Shown here piece by piece: positions 36,814-44,306 of a DNA stretch of 64,000 nucleotides. The stretch is taken from positions 1-64,000 of the forward strand of contig JAIOZK010000017.1 of assembly GCA_021740625.1 (NCBI GenBank). The letters run 5' to 3'. Each line of letters opens with the position of its first letter. Position 1 is the stretch's first letter. This DNA is from Bacteroidales bacterium. Its GTDB lineage: Bacteria > Bacteroidota > Bacteroidia > Bacteroidales > JAIOZK01. The notes under the pieces are model-generated. The model was given only the letters and a program-made list of their open reading frames with translations. It ran no database searches and was not told the DNA's origin. The position numbers and the translations under genes are program-made.

Positions 36814-37948
36814 AAAACTGCTGAACATATTGATACTTGTCCTGGTCTCTTTCTCCTGCATAGACGAGTATCCCCTGGATATTAAGTCCTATGAAGATTT
36901 ACTGGTTGTGGACGGCATGATCACAAATCTCCCCGGCCCTTATACTGTAAAACTTTCCCGGTCCACTTCGGTCGAACATCCGCAATTTGATCCCGTGCAG
37001 CAGGCAGTGGTCCGCATTGCGGATGATCTTGGGAACAGTGAACAACTGCTGGAGACCGAGAAAGGTATTTATCAAACATCCGCCGGAGGTATGCAGGGAG
37101 TGGCCGGACGAAATTATAAACTAAATATCCAATTAAAGAGTGGTAAACAATATGAAACAGCATTCGAAAAACTTCAGCCGGCAGTGGGTATAGATTCAGT
37201 TTATGCAGAAATTGAAAGCAAAGAAACCAACGATCCGGATGATGATCTGTTTGGGTACCAGTTTTACCTGAACTCCGCCCAGCCCCAGCATGATACTGTA
37301 TATTATTTGTGGCAATTAACGGAAACCTATGAGTTTAATTCCGATTTTACACTGGATTACCTTTACAACGGAAGCATTGAACCCTCCGGAGATCCCTATA
37401 AGTTCTACAAATGCTGGAAGACAGAAGACATCCATCAGATCTTCTGCTTTTCTACCCTGAATCAAAACAATTCTGTCGTTCAGGATTATCCTCTGAATTT
37501 TGTTTCAACCAAAAGCAAAAGATTGACGATCCGCTATAGCTTGTTAACAACCCAGCTCTCGGTCAATGCGGATGCATACAAATTTTGGGATGATGTGCAG
37601 GATCAAATCAATGATGAAGAATTACTGTTCGACCAGCAACCCTTTCAGATTCGCGGCAATCTTTACAATGCAGAAGATCCAAGTGAACCTGTAATGGGAT
37701 ATTTCACCGTTGCAGGGGCTGCACAAAAAAGAATTTTTGTGAACCGGCCACTTTTTGTTGATTTTGATTACCCGCTGTGTTTCGCAGATACCGACCTGAG
37801 AACCCTTTATTATACCCCTCGCAGGTATTGGCCGATATATTTAACGGATACAAAAGATGGAATAGCCCATGCCGCCAAATCCTGCTTTGACTGCAGGATG
37901 CATGGCGGAGTACTTAATAAACCCGAATTCTGGATCGATGGTGAATAA
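36803..37948 (+). CDS. DUF4249 family lipoprotein
   Basis: A 381-residue outer-membrane-type lipoprotein. The signal MKIRKLLNILILVLVSFSC has a lipobox (SFSC) and is followed by IDEYPLDIKSYEDLLVVDGMITNLPGPYTVKLSRSTSV, the beta-sandwich start typical of DUF4249. The C terminus holds a conserved-looking CFDCRMHGGVLNKPEFW cysteine pair. DUF4249 proteins nearly always accompany a carboxypeptidase-like TonB receptor in this phylum, and are assumed to be its surface partner, but no ligand is known. I start at the ATG at 36803; a longer in-frame start would lie inside the receptor. Overlap with the receptor is 11 bp. Confidence 0.88.
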   Translation: MKIRKLLNILILVLVSFSCIDEYPLDIKSYEDLLVVDGMITNLPGPYTVKLSRSTSVEHPQFDPVQQAVVRIADDLGNSEQLLETEKGIYQTSAGGMQGVAGRNYKLNIQLKSGKQYETAFEKLQPAVGIDSVYAEIESKETNDPDDDLFGYQFYLNSAQPQHDTVYYLWQLTETYEFNSDFTLDYLYNGSIEPSGDPYKFYKCWKTEDIHQIFCFSTLNQNNSVVQDYPLNFVSTKSKRLTIRYSLLTTQLSVNADAYKFWDDVQDQINDEELLFDQQPFQIRGNLYNAEDPSEPVMGYFTVAGAAQKRIFVNRPLFVDFDYPLCFADTDLRTLYYTPRRYWPIYLTDTKDGIAHAAKSCFDCRMHGGVLNKPEFWIDGE

Positions 37949-40265
37949 GAAAATGACATATTATTTCTTTCTGACCTGGGCCATGTTTGGTTTATTAAAC
38001 ATCTGGCCTGTGCAGGGACAAATCAGTATTCCGTTAAAAACAGATGACAGCAGCATTGGACCAGAAAAAATATACCTGCATACCGACAGGGATGTATATG
38101 TGGCAGGTGAAAACATTTATTTCAGCGCGGATTGCTTTGTTCCTGGCATGCCTGAATGGAACATCAGCAATATTATATATGCGGAATTATTCGACAACAA
38201 ACAAAACTCCCTTGCCAGGAAAAAATTAAAAGTCGAAAAAGGAATGGCCCACAACCGGATCAGGATTCCTGCCGATCTCCCCACAGATTATTATTACCTT
38301 CGGGTGTTTACCCAGTTTTCAAGAAACTTCCCACCATCTGTTGCTCCTTACAAAGCGATCCTGGTAATTAACCCTGAAATCCCCCCTGAATTAAATGAAC
38401 AAAATACAATCGATAAAGTGGAATTCTACACCGAAAACAGCGGTCTGGTAAATGATATCCGGAACAGGCTTGTGTTTCGCATGAACCGGCAACTCACAAA
38501 AACGACCGACAGTGTTTTCCTTTTCAGATATGGTACCGATACAACAAGGGTAAAAGTCACTTGTTTGAATGATTTTGGAATAATCGACATGATCCCCACC
38601 GACAGTGTGAATTTCGAATTGCTCTTTTGCATTAAAAATCAGGACAGTTTGCTGATCAGGCCGGAAATTCCTTTGATCAAACCCGAAATATTCACAAAAA
38701 TCATCAAAGAACACAAACGTTTCAGATACATACTTTCCGCGAATAAATTTCAAAATAAGATCTTGCTACTGCAGGTCATGGATCAGGCTTTAATGCCACT
38801 TGCCAGTAGATCTGTAAAACTTAACAATGATACGGTTTCATTCGATATCGCCGAAAATGACCTGAATGACGGGATTAATTATTTTATTCTGAAGCACGGG
38901 GATTCTATCCTTCGAATAAATGCTGTTTTCAGAACGCCCATTGTAGAAGAGGTCACTGTTAAATGCGAAAGGGAATCCTATCAAACCAGAGAAAAAGTGA
39001 CACTGCAACTCAAAATCCCTCATGACACTGCATGCTTATCTGTGAGTGTTGTAAAGATGGGGAGTCGCGGCAATACAGGAGGACTGAATGCTCAAAAGTT
39101 ACTAAATCCTGATTTGCTGCTTCATGATCCCCTGTCAAGTCTGAACATTACAAATGAAGATCTGCTAAAAAGAGAAGCAGCCCTGCTGATTCTCAACAAA
39201 AAACTCCGTGAGGACCCCTCCTTTCTTCCCTTGAAAGAAGCAAGCAATGATAAATTCTGGATTCCGGAAACACGCGACATCGGACTCAGTGGTTATGTTG
39301 TGAATCAAAGCAACGGGCAGCCGGTTGCTGAGCAAAGCATTATTGGTTCGGTATTGTTCAGCAGACCGCAATTCCATATCAACAGTACCCAACAGGATGG
39401 CAGCTTTTTCCTTTCCTTTTATGGTTTGTATGAGATGCAGAATTTGTTTCTCAGCCCGATGCACCCCGATGGTGATCTCCAGATTCTCATCAACAATGAT
39501 TTCGGGGCAAGCTTCCCTGCAATTGAACACATTGATTACCTGCCTGACAGCAGCCGGAAATCCTGGTTGAACGAGCTTTATCTGAATGCACAACTAACAG
39601 ATAAATATGGCAAAGCGGACTCAGTGTTGAGAACACATGCGCTGCCGGATGTTTTCAAAGACAAAGCCCATGAGATCAGCTTGTCGGAATATATTGAACT
39701 CTCTTCAATGAAAGAAGTTTTTAAGGAGATTGTACCCTTTGCGAGGATGAGAAAAGTTGATGGAGAAACCAGGCTGGGGGTACTCAACCACAACAAAAAC
39801 ATCTGGTATGAAAACCCGCTCATCCTGCTGGATAATATACCCATCAGTAACGCTGGTATGCTGGATGCAATCCATCCTTCTACGGTTGAGAACATCAGTG
39901 TTATCAATGAAACCTATGTCCTGGGAGATCATTTTATCCCGGGAATCATTTTTATCAATACGCTGAAAGGAAAGTTTGCGGGGCTGGAAATGCCTGACAA
40001 CTCCGTATTTCTCGAATACCAGATGCTCGCTGAGGAGCAAAAATTCGAAGTCCCCGACTACGAGTACCCCGGACAGGTAAACAATCCCCGGCCCGACTTC
40101 AGGAATTGCCTTTACTGGGCTCCCGGTATAACTGTGCATCAGGACACAGTGCTGGAGTTTTACACTTCCGATCATATTTCTAAGTACGAAATATTCATCG
40201 AAGGAGTGGATTATCAGGGAAATCCCATTGCAGGTTATCATATCATAGAAGTTTCAAGTAAGTAA
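37938..40265 (+). CDS. MG2-domain protein with a TonB-plug-like domain but no barrel
   Basis: A 775-residue exported protein with a signal segment (YYFFLTWAMFGLLNIWPVQGQ). Residues about 37-140 resemble a macroglobulin MG2 domain (EKIYLHTDRDVYVAGENIYFSADCFV...SLARKKLKVEKGMAHNRIRIPADLPTDYYYLRVFTQF). A carboxypeptidase-regulatory-like stretch (LSGYVVNQSNGQPVAEQSIIGSVLF...QDGSFFLSF) lies near 455-510, and a plug-like stretch (NPLILLDNIPISNAGMLDAIHPSTVENISVINETYVLGDHFIPGIIFINTLKGKFAG) near 625-690, but no barrel follows; the last 60 residues form a small beta domain. Start at 37938, overlapping DUF4249 by 11 bp; 37953 is an alternative. Confidence 0.82.
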   Translation: MVNKKMTYYFFLTWAMFGLLNIWPVQGQISIPLKTDDSSIGPEKIYLHTDRDVYVAGENIYFSADCFVPGMPEWNISNIIYAELFDNKQNSLARKKLKVEKGMAHNRIRIPADLPTDYYYLRVFTQFSRNFPPSVAPYKAILVINPEIPPELNEQNTIDKVEFYTENSGLVNDIRNRLVFRMNRQLTKTTDSVFLFRYGTDTTRVKVTCLNDFGIIDMIPTDSVNFELLFCIKNQDSLLIRPEIPLIKPEIFTKIIKEHKRFRYILSANKFQNKILLLQVMDQALMPLASRSVKLNNDTVSFDIAENDLNDGINYFILKHGDSILRINAVFRTPIVEEVTVKCERESYQTREKVTLQLKIPHDTACLSVSVVKMGSRGNTGGLNAQKLLNPDLLLHDPLSSLNITNEDLLKREAALLILNKKLREDPSFLPLKEASNDKFWIPETRDIGLSGYVVNQSNGQPVAEQSIIGSVLFSRPQFHINSTQQDGSFFLSFYGLYEMQNLFLSPMHPDGDLQILINNDFGASFPAIEHIDYLPDSSRKSWLNELYLNAQLTDKYGKADSVLRTHALPDVFKDKAHEISLSEYIELSSMKEVFKEIVPFARMRKVDGETRLGVLNHNKNIWYENPLILLDNIPISNAGMLDAIHPSTVENISVINETYVLGDHFIPGIIFINTLKGKFAGLEMPDNSVFLEYQMLAEEQKFEVPDYEYPGQVNNPRPDFRNCLYWAPGITVHQDTVLEFYTSDHISKYEIFIEGVDYQGNPIAGYHIIEVSSK

Positions 40266-40278
40266 ATTTTTAGGCAAT

Positions 40279-40367
40279 GTGCGGTTTGAGTGCAAATAAC
40301 TGTAAATAAAGTCATCCTTAGCACAGCCGAAGTGTGACCGCCAATATCATACACAAGCGAACCGCAC
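40279..40367 (+). repeat. Short inverted-repeat element (uninterrupted copy)
   Basis: Left end GTGCGGTTTG (40279-40288) and right end CGAACCGCAC (40358-40367) are inverted with one mismatch. The segment GGTTTGAGTGCAAATAACTG (40283-40302) matches, on the other strand, the sequence that flanks the MITE-like element at 57668-57827, so this copy shows the empty site. It lies in the 237-bp gap between two genes. Confidence 0.65.
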
Positions 40368-40502
40368 TACACCTTATGTTTTTATTAAGAATCAAAATAA
40401 ATTTCTTCATTCCTGGCAAAAACTCATTTCAATATCTGAAAATGATTACTTTGGCTTTCTCAAAACCCAAAAAACCCATTAAAACCCAAAAAGTCAAAAC
40501 CG

Positions 40503-41498
40503 ATGCAAAACAAATCAGGAAGAAGATTTCCCTTAATCATTTTTGCTTTTGTTATCCTGTTTACCACATCATGCAAAAAAGATGAAGAGGAGGTTAAACT
40601 ATCCGGACGCAGGATATCCAGAATTGATGTCTATTATAACAAAGAACATGTAGACAAAACACTGATAACCTATAAAAACAACAAGGTAACAGAAATGCGA
40701 TCCTACAGAATTGATAATGGTGAGGAATATTACAGAGAGTTGATCAGTTATCCGGCCCCTGATCAAATTCATATATTGAACGAAAGCAATATCGAGCAAA
40801 GAGGCTGGGAAAAGATCAGGGAAATTGATATTTTTCGTGAAAACGAAATGACAAGTTCAATAGAAACAAGAAAATTCGAAAATGGCATGCTTGAGTCGGC
40901 TGAAAAAGAGGAATATTTTTATTCAGGAGATAAAATGATGCAATATCATTTATCAAACAGAGATATTGAAAATTCGGTATGGAAGCCTTATTTCAAGGAA
41001 GAATGCACTTATGAGAACAATCTCTTGCAGCAAAGCAATTACTTCTTTTATGATGAGAATGACTCCCTGGATTATTATGGCAGATCCATTTGTGAATATA
41101 TTAATGATGGTAAACTTTATACATGCAGCATGCAATATAAAGCAACGTACAACTATCATTATATGTACCGAATCAGATTAATATACAATGAAAGGGATAA
41201 AGTTGAAAAATCATACCTGGAATTGCCGCAGAACAACTGGGGGAAAATCCAATACTGGTACTCATTTGAATACAATGAAAAAGGAAAACTAAGCAAAAGG
41301 CAATATTATGATACCGATGATGATATTCTGATTGAATACAAGCTTAAAAGGGAGGAGGGTACCGGAAACATGAATGACATTATGCGAACAGGTGAGATTG
41401 CATTGAGAACTTACTGGTGGCCAAGCATAGATCATACAGGAGAGGGTACATTATTCCCTTCAGCACTGCTTTATAAACATCTGGAACTCCATGAATAA
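40503..41498 (+). CDS. Uncharacterised lipoprotein
   Basis: A 331-residue lipoprotein: signal MQNKSGRRFPLIIFAFVILFTTSC with lipobox FTTSC, then an acidic KKDEEEV spacer that in this phylum can serve as a surface-export tag. The mature part consists of repeated beta-hairpin-like segments with asparagine/tyrosine-rich turns (NGMLESAEKEEYFYSGDKM, NEKGKLSKRQYYDTDDD), which look like antiparallel-sheet repeats of the toxin_YD/MORN-like kind, though I cannot name the family. A fasciclin gene overlaps its stop by 8 bp. Function unknown. Confidence 0.8.
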   Translation: MQNKSGRRFPLIIFAFVILFTTSCKKDEEEVKLSGRRISRIDVYYNKEHVDKTLITYKNNKVTEMRSYRIDNGEEYYRELISYPAPDQIHILNESNIEQRGWEKIREIDIFRENEMTSSIETRKFENGMLESAEKEEYFYSGDKMMQYHLSNRDIENSVWKPYFKEECTYENNLLQQSNYFFYDENDSLDYYGRSICEYINDGKLYTCSMQYKATYNYHYMYRIRLIYNERDKVEKSYLELPQNNWGKIQYWYSFEYNEKGKLSKRQYYDTDDDILIEYKLKREEGTGNMNDIMRTGEIALRTYWWPSIDHTGEGTLFPSALLYKHLELHE

Positions 41499-41937
41499 TA
41501 ACACAGAAGAGAAGAACATAGTTGAAACGGCCATTGCAGATGAGCGGTTCACTTCCCTTGTAGCTGCTTTGCAGAAAGCCGGCCTGGCAGAAACATTAGA
41601 AGCTAATGGTCCATTTACCGTTTTTGCACCGGTAGATGCCGCTTTTGTCGCCCTGCTCGATTCCAATGACGAATGGAATGCTCTTGATGATATTCCGGTA
41701 ACAGTGCTGGAATCTGTACTGACCTATCACGTCGTGAGTGGAGCCAATGTTTTATCCTCCGATCTCAGTGATGGACAATTGGTTACAAGCCTTAATGGAG
41801 AAGATTTTACTGTGAATATAAACAATGGCAATGTCAGCATTACTGATGCCAACGACAGGAATGCCAATATTGTAGCAGTAGACGTTCAAGCAGGCAATGG
41901 CGTGATCCATGTCCTGGATCAGGTGATCCTGCCGTAG
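41491..41937 (+). CDS. Fasciclin (FAS1) domain protein without signal peptide
   Basis: A 148-residue protein that is almost exactly one FAS1 domain: NIVETAIADERFTSLVAALQKAGLAETL (residues about 9-36), the H1 block GPFTVFAPVDAAFVAL (about 40-55), YHVVSGANVLSSDL (about 80-93), and the H2 block NGVIHVLDQVILP at the end. FAS1 domains mediate adhesion and are normally exported. Here there is no signal peptide; the opening NNNTEEK looks like the linker that usually follows the lipobox in FAS1 lipoproteins. ATGAATAA overlaps the stop of the lipoprotein gene, so it is coupled to it, or the two were once one gene broken by a +1 frame change. Confidence 0.85.
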   Translation: MNNNTEEKNIVETAIADERFTSLVAALQKAGLAETLEANGPFTVFAPVDAAFVALLDSNDEWNALDDIPVTVLESVLTYHVVSGANVLSSDLSDGQLVTSLNGEDFTVNINNGNVSITDANDRNANIVAVDVQAGNGVIHVLDQVILP

Positions 41938-41963
41938 TTTAGATTTAGTTTTTTCATAATGCG

Positions 41964-41996
41964 AAAGGTCTTCCTCACAGAAGACCTTTTTTATTT
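41964..41996 (+). terminator. Intrinsic terminator after the fasciclin gene
   Basis: Perfect 10-bp stem AAAGGTCTTC (41964-41973) / GAAGACCTTT (41980-41989) with a 6-nt loop, followed by TTTTATTTT. Confidence 0.85.
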
Positions 41997-42025
41997 TCAC
42001 TTTAATCAGAGTTTCTGTAAATAAT

Positions 42026-42033
42026 TAAATTTG
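42026..42033 (+). promoter_or_regulatory. Putative -7 element for the DMT permease
   Basis: TAAATTTG (TAnnTTTG) ends 19 nt before the ATG at 42053, the same distance as for kdsA. No TTG at the best spacing. Confidence 0.4.
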
Positions 42034-42052
42034 CATCAACTCAACACATTGA

Positions 42053-42970
42053 ATGAACAAGGAAGTAAAAGGCATACTCATTTCTTTGCTGGGCGCTGTT
42101 GCAGTTTCAAATGTATATATTTTCAGCAAAGCTGCATTACAGGAAATCCACCTGGCGCAGTTTGGATTTTACTGGTTTGGACTTGGCATCATATGGAATC
42201 TTCTGTATTCATTAAAAGGAAGAAAAATAAAAACCATCCGCAGCCTGAAACCAAAAACAGCCTGGGTCCTGATTGCAATCGGATTACTTGAAGTTGGCGG
42301 AACAACCCTGTTTTTTACATCCATTCAGATTGTGGAGAACCCAGCCATTGTCTCTTTTCTGGCCAATTTCAATCCATTTTTTATCACCTTTTTAGGGATA
42401 GTAATTTTGAAGGAAAAATTTGGGAAATATGAAATCGCCGGCATTATTTTTACCCTGGCAGGCGCATTCCTGATAAGTTTTAAAGGAAATACCGACATGA
42501 GCAAGTTTCTGGTGCAGGGCACCGAGTATGTTTTTGCCTCTGCCCTGCTCTTTGGTCTTGCAGCAATTATTGCAAAAAAGAATATCATGACAGTTGATCC
42601 CGTCATACTTTCAATCAGCCGTTCCGTGTTTTTGTTTACCTTTTCTTTCATCATGCTTTGCATTTACTGCAAGTCATTTATGATTCCTTCCTCTGCGGCA
42701 TTAAACATTGTTATTGGATCCTTGCTCGGTCCATTTCTGACTGTTTTTGCCTCATACCTGTCACTGAAATACATTGGTGCTGGCAAAGCATCCATTGTCA
42801 GGAGCTCCAGGAGCTTTTTCGTATTGCTGGGTGCATACCTGTATTTCGACACACTTCCATATGATTACCAGATCATGGGTGGTATATTAACCATTGCAGG
42901 TGTAATTCTAATTTCGCTTGGTAATATGTTTCGCAACAGAAAGTTGCAAAAAACAAGAGTAAACAGTTAA
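42053..42970 (+). CDS. EamA/DMT-superfamily permease
   Basis: A 305-residue inner-membrane protein with ten hydrophobic helices in two EamA halves: residues about 7-145 (GILISLLGAVAVSNVYIFSKAAL ... YEIAGIIFTLAGAFLISFKG) and about 160-295 (FASALLFGLAAIIAKKNI ... YQIMGGILTIAGVILISLGNMF). The VEN/PAIVSFLANFNPFFITFLGIVILKEK stretch carries the typical conserved Pro and the KE at the end of helix 4. Members export or import small metabolites such as amino acids; the substrate is unknown. It has its own promoter box after a terminator. Confidence 0.9.
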   Translation: MNKEVKGILISLLGAVAVSNVYIFSKAALQEIHLAQFGFYWFGLGIIWNLLYSLKGRKIKTIRSLKPKTAWVLIAIGLLEVGGTTLFFTSIQIVENPAIVSFLANFNPFFITFLGIVILKEKFGKYEIAGIIFTLAGAFLISFKGNTDMSKFLVQGTEYVFASALLFGLAAIIAKKNIMTVDPVILSISRSVFLFTFSFIMLCIYCKSFMIPSSAALNIVIGSLLGPFLTVFASYLSLKYIGAGKASIVRSSRSFFVLLGAYLYFDTLPYDYQIMGGILTIAGVILISLGNMFRNRKLQKTRVNS

Positions 42971-43219
42971 TTATCTGACTTATGCATGGAATACTTTGGC
43001 AGCATGCCAGGATTTTAATTTTTCTTTATCTTTAATCACACCAGTAAAACCAAATTCATATGTATACCGAGAAACAAATCGAACCTGTGACAGAGCTCTG
43101 CCAGGCGCTGAATGAACTACCCCGCCGCAAACAGGATCCCGGACCAGCTTTTCCCCTGGATAAACTCAGGCAAGTTATCCAATAATCAAGCTGGGACTCG
43201 CACCCACATTGATTATTGA
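42971..43219 (+). other. Gene-poor gap with a 41-codon ORF
   Basis: The gap after the permease contains one short frame, ATG 43060 to TAA 43183-43185 (MYTEKQIEPVTELCQALNEL and 21 further residues). Its last seven codons lie in the shared repeat TCAGGCAAGTTATCCAATAA (43166-43185), so the frame is probably the start of a gene cut off by the repeat, or not coding at all. I do not recognise it. Confidence 0.35.
43166..43185 (+). repeat. REP-like 20-mer, second copy
   Basis: TCAGGCAAGTTATCCAATAA is identical to 10976-10995. Confidence 0.8.
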
Positions 43220-43310
43220 GTGTTGAACGTTGAATATTGGAAATTTGAATGTCGAATACTAAATAACGAATATCGAACAGCAGGCAGCCCCCAACTTCGA
43301 CATTCGACAT
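43220..43310 (+). repeat. Dispersed intergenic repeat, copy 2
   Basis: Aligns with the reverse complement of 10865-10960 (see there). It ends directly at the point where similarity to the later T9SS gene begins, so it marks the breakpoint of the truncated copy. Confidence 0.75.
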
Positions 43311-43819
43311 ACGACCCCACCAACATCGACGCCGATCCCCTCTGGGCCAATACCGGCTACTACCCCTACATGCTGTCCTATGGCTCCCCCTGCATCAACA
43401 CCGGTACCCTGGACCTGCCCGAACACATCGAACTCCCCGAAACCGATCTGGCCGGCAACCCCCGCGTTTATGACGGACAAATCGACATGGGCGCCTATGA
43501 ATTCGGTCCCTGGGTGGGCGTGGATTACCAAAAGCCAAAAGCCAAAGGTCAACAGCCAAAAGCCAACCCCAACCCCTTCCAACACGAAATCCGTATCCAA
43601 TACAACAGCAAAGAAAAAGGCAAACAAAGCATATTTGTATATGACATCAACGGAAACAAAGTAGCCACTTTAATGGATATCACAGGCCAGCCCGGCCGTG
43701 GCGAGATCATCTGGGACGGAAAAAACAACTACGGTCGTATGCTTCCCTTCGGGGTTTACGTGGTGGAGCTTGTGGTGAATGAGGAAAGTAAGGGGAGCGT
43801 GAAGGTGGTGAAGAAGTGA
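43311..43819 (+). pseudogene. 5'-truncated copy of the T9SS beta-helix gene (sorting-domain end only)
   Basis: From ACCCCACCAACATC onward the frame encodes about 168 residues nearly identical to the last part of the gene at 48390-50702: NIDADPLWANTGYYPYMLSYG, GSPCINTGTLDLPEHIELPE, TDLAGNPRVYDGQIDMGAYEFG, then a type-A T9SS C-terminal domain (QSIFVYDINGNKVATLMDI, IIWDGKNNYGRMLPFGVYVV, KGSVKVVKK). A frame continues upstream to an ATG at 43220, but that part is made of the dispersed repeat and has no signal peptide, so the product could not be exported. The linker before the sorting domain has acquired repeated QKPKAKGQQPKAN residues. Recent partial duplication is the simplest reading. Confidence 0.85.
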
Positions 43820-43854
43820 GGAGTGTCATTGGTCAATAATCATTGGTCAACTTG

Positions 43855-43882
43855 CCTGACGCCTGCCGGCCAGGCAGTCAGG
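43855..43882 (+). repeat. REP-like palindrome
   Basis: CCTGAC GCCTG CCGGC CAGGC A GTCAGG: nested inverted arms (CCTGAC/GTCAGG and GCCTG/CAGGC). Its reverse complement matches 63927-63957, and the CAGGCAAGTT edge matches 10976 and 43166. Confidence 0.75.
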
Positions 43883-44078
43883 TTGGTGGGTGACAAATGA
43901 CTGATGACCAATAACTAATTTAAACTCATTCCAAATTTCACCCAAGCGGGTTACTTTTCTTCTAATTCAGGAATAAATATATTAAGGGGGTTGATAAAGT
44001 GCTCGCTGGAATCTTTTAACCAACAAAACCCAAACATGCCCCATGCGCCCCACAAATACCTTGCATTCTGCTTTCTTT

Positions 44079-44132
<54 letters not shown>

Positions 44133-44306
44133 TTGTCTTTCTTATTCTAATCAGAGAAAGATAGTAAATAAAAATTCCTTATCAGCACACATATCTCAAA
44201 AGTGCACCTGCCTGAATTATTGCAAGTTGGTGCCTACCTAGCCGGTTTTTTTATACCCGGATAATTTTTAACAATCAATTTTCATATCTTTAAAAAACCA
44301 AAAAAA

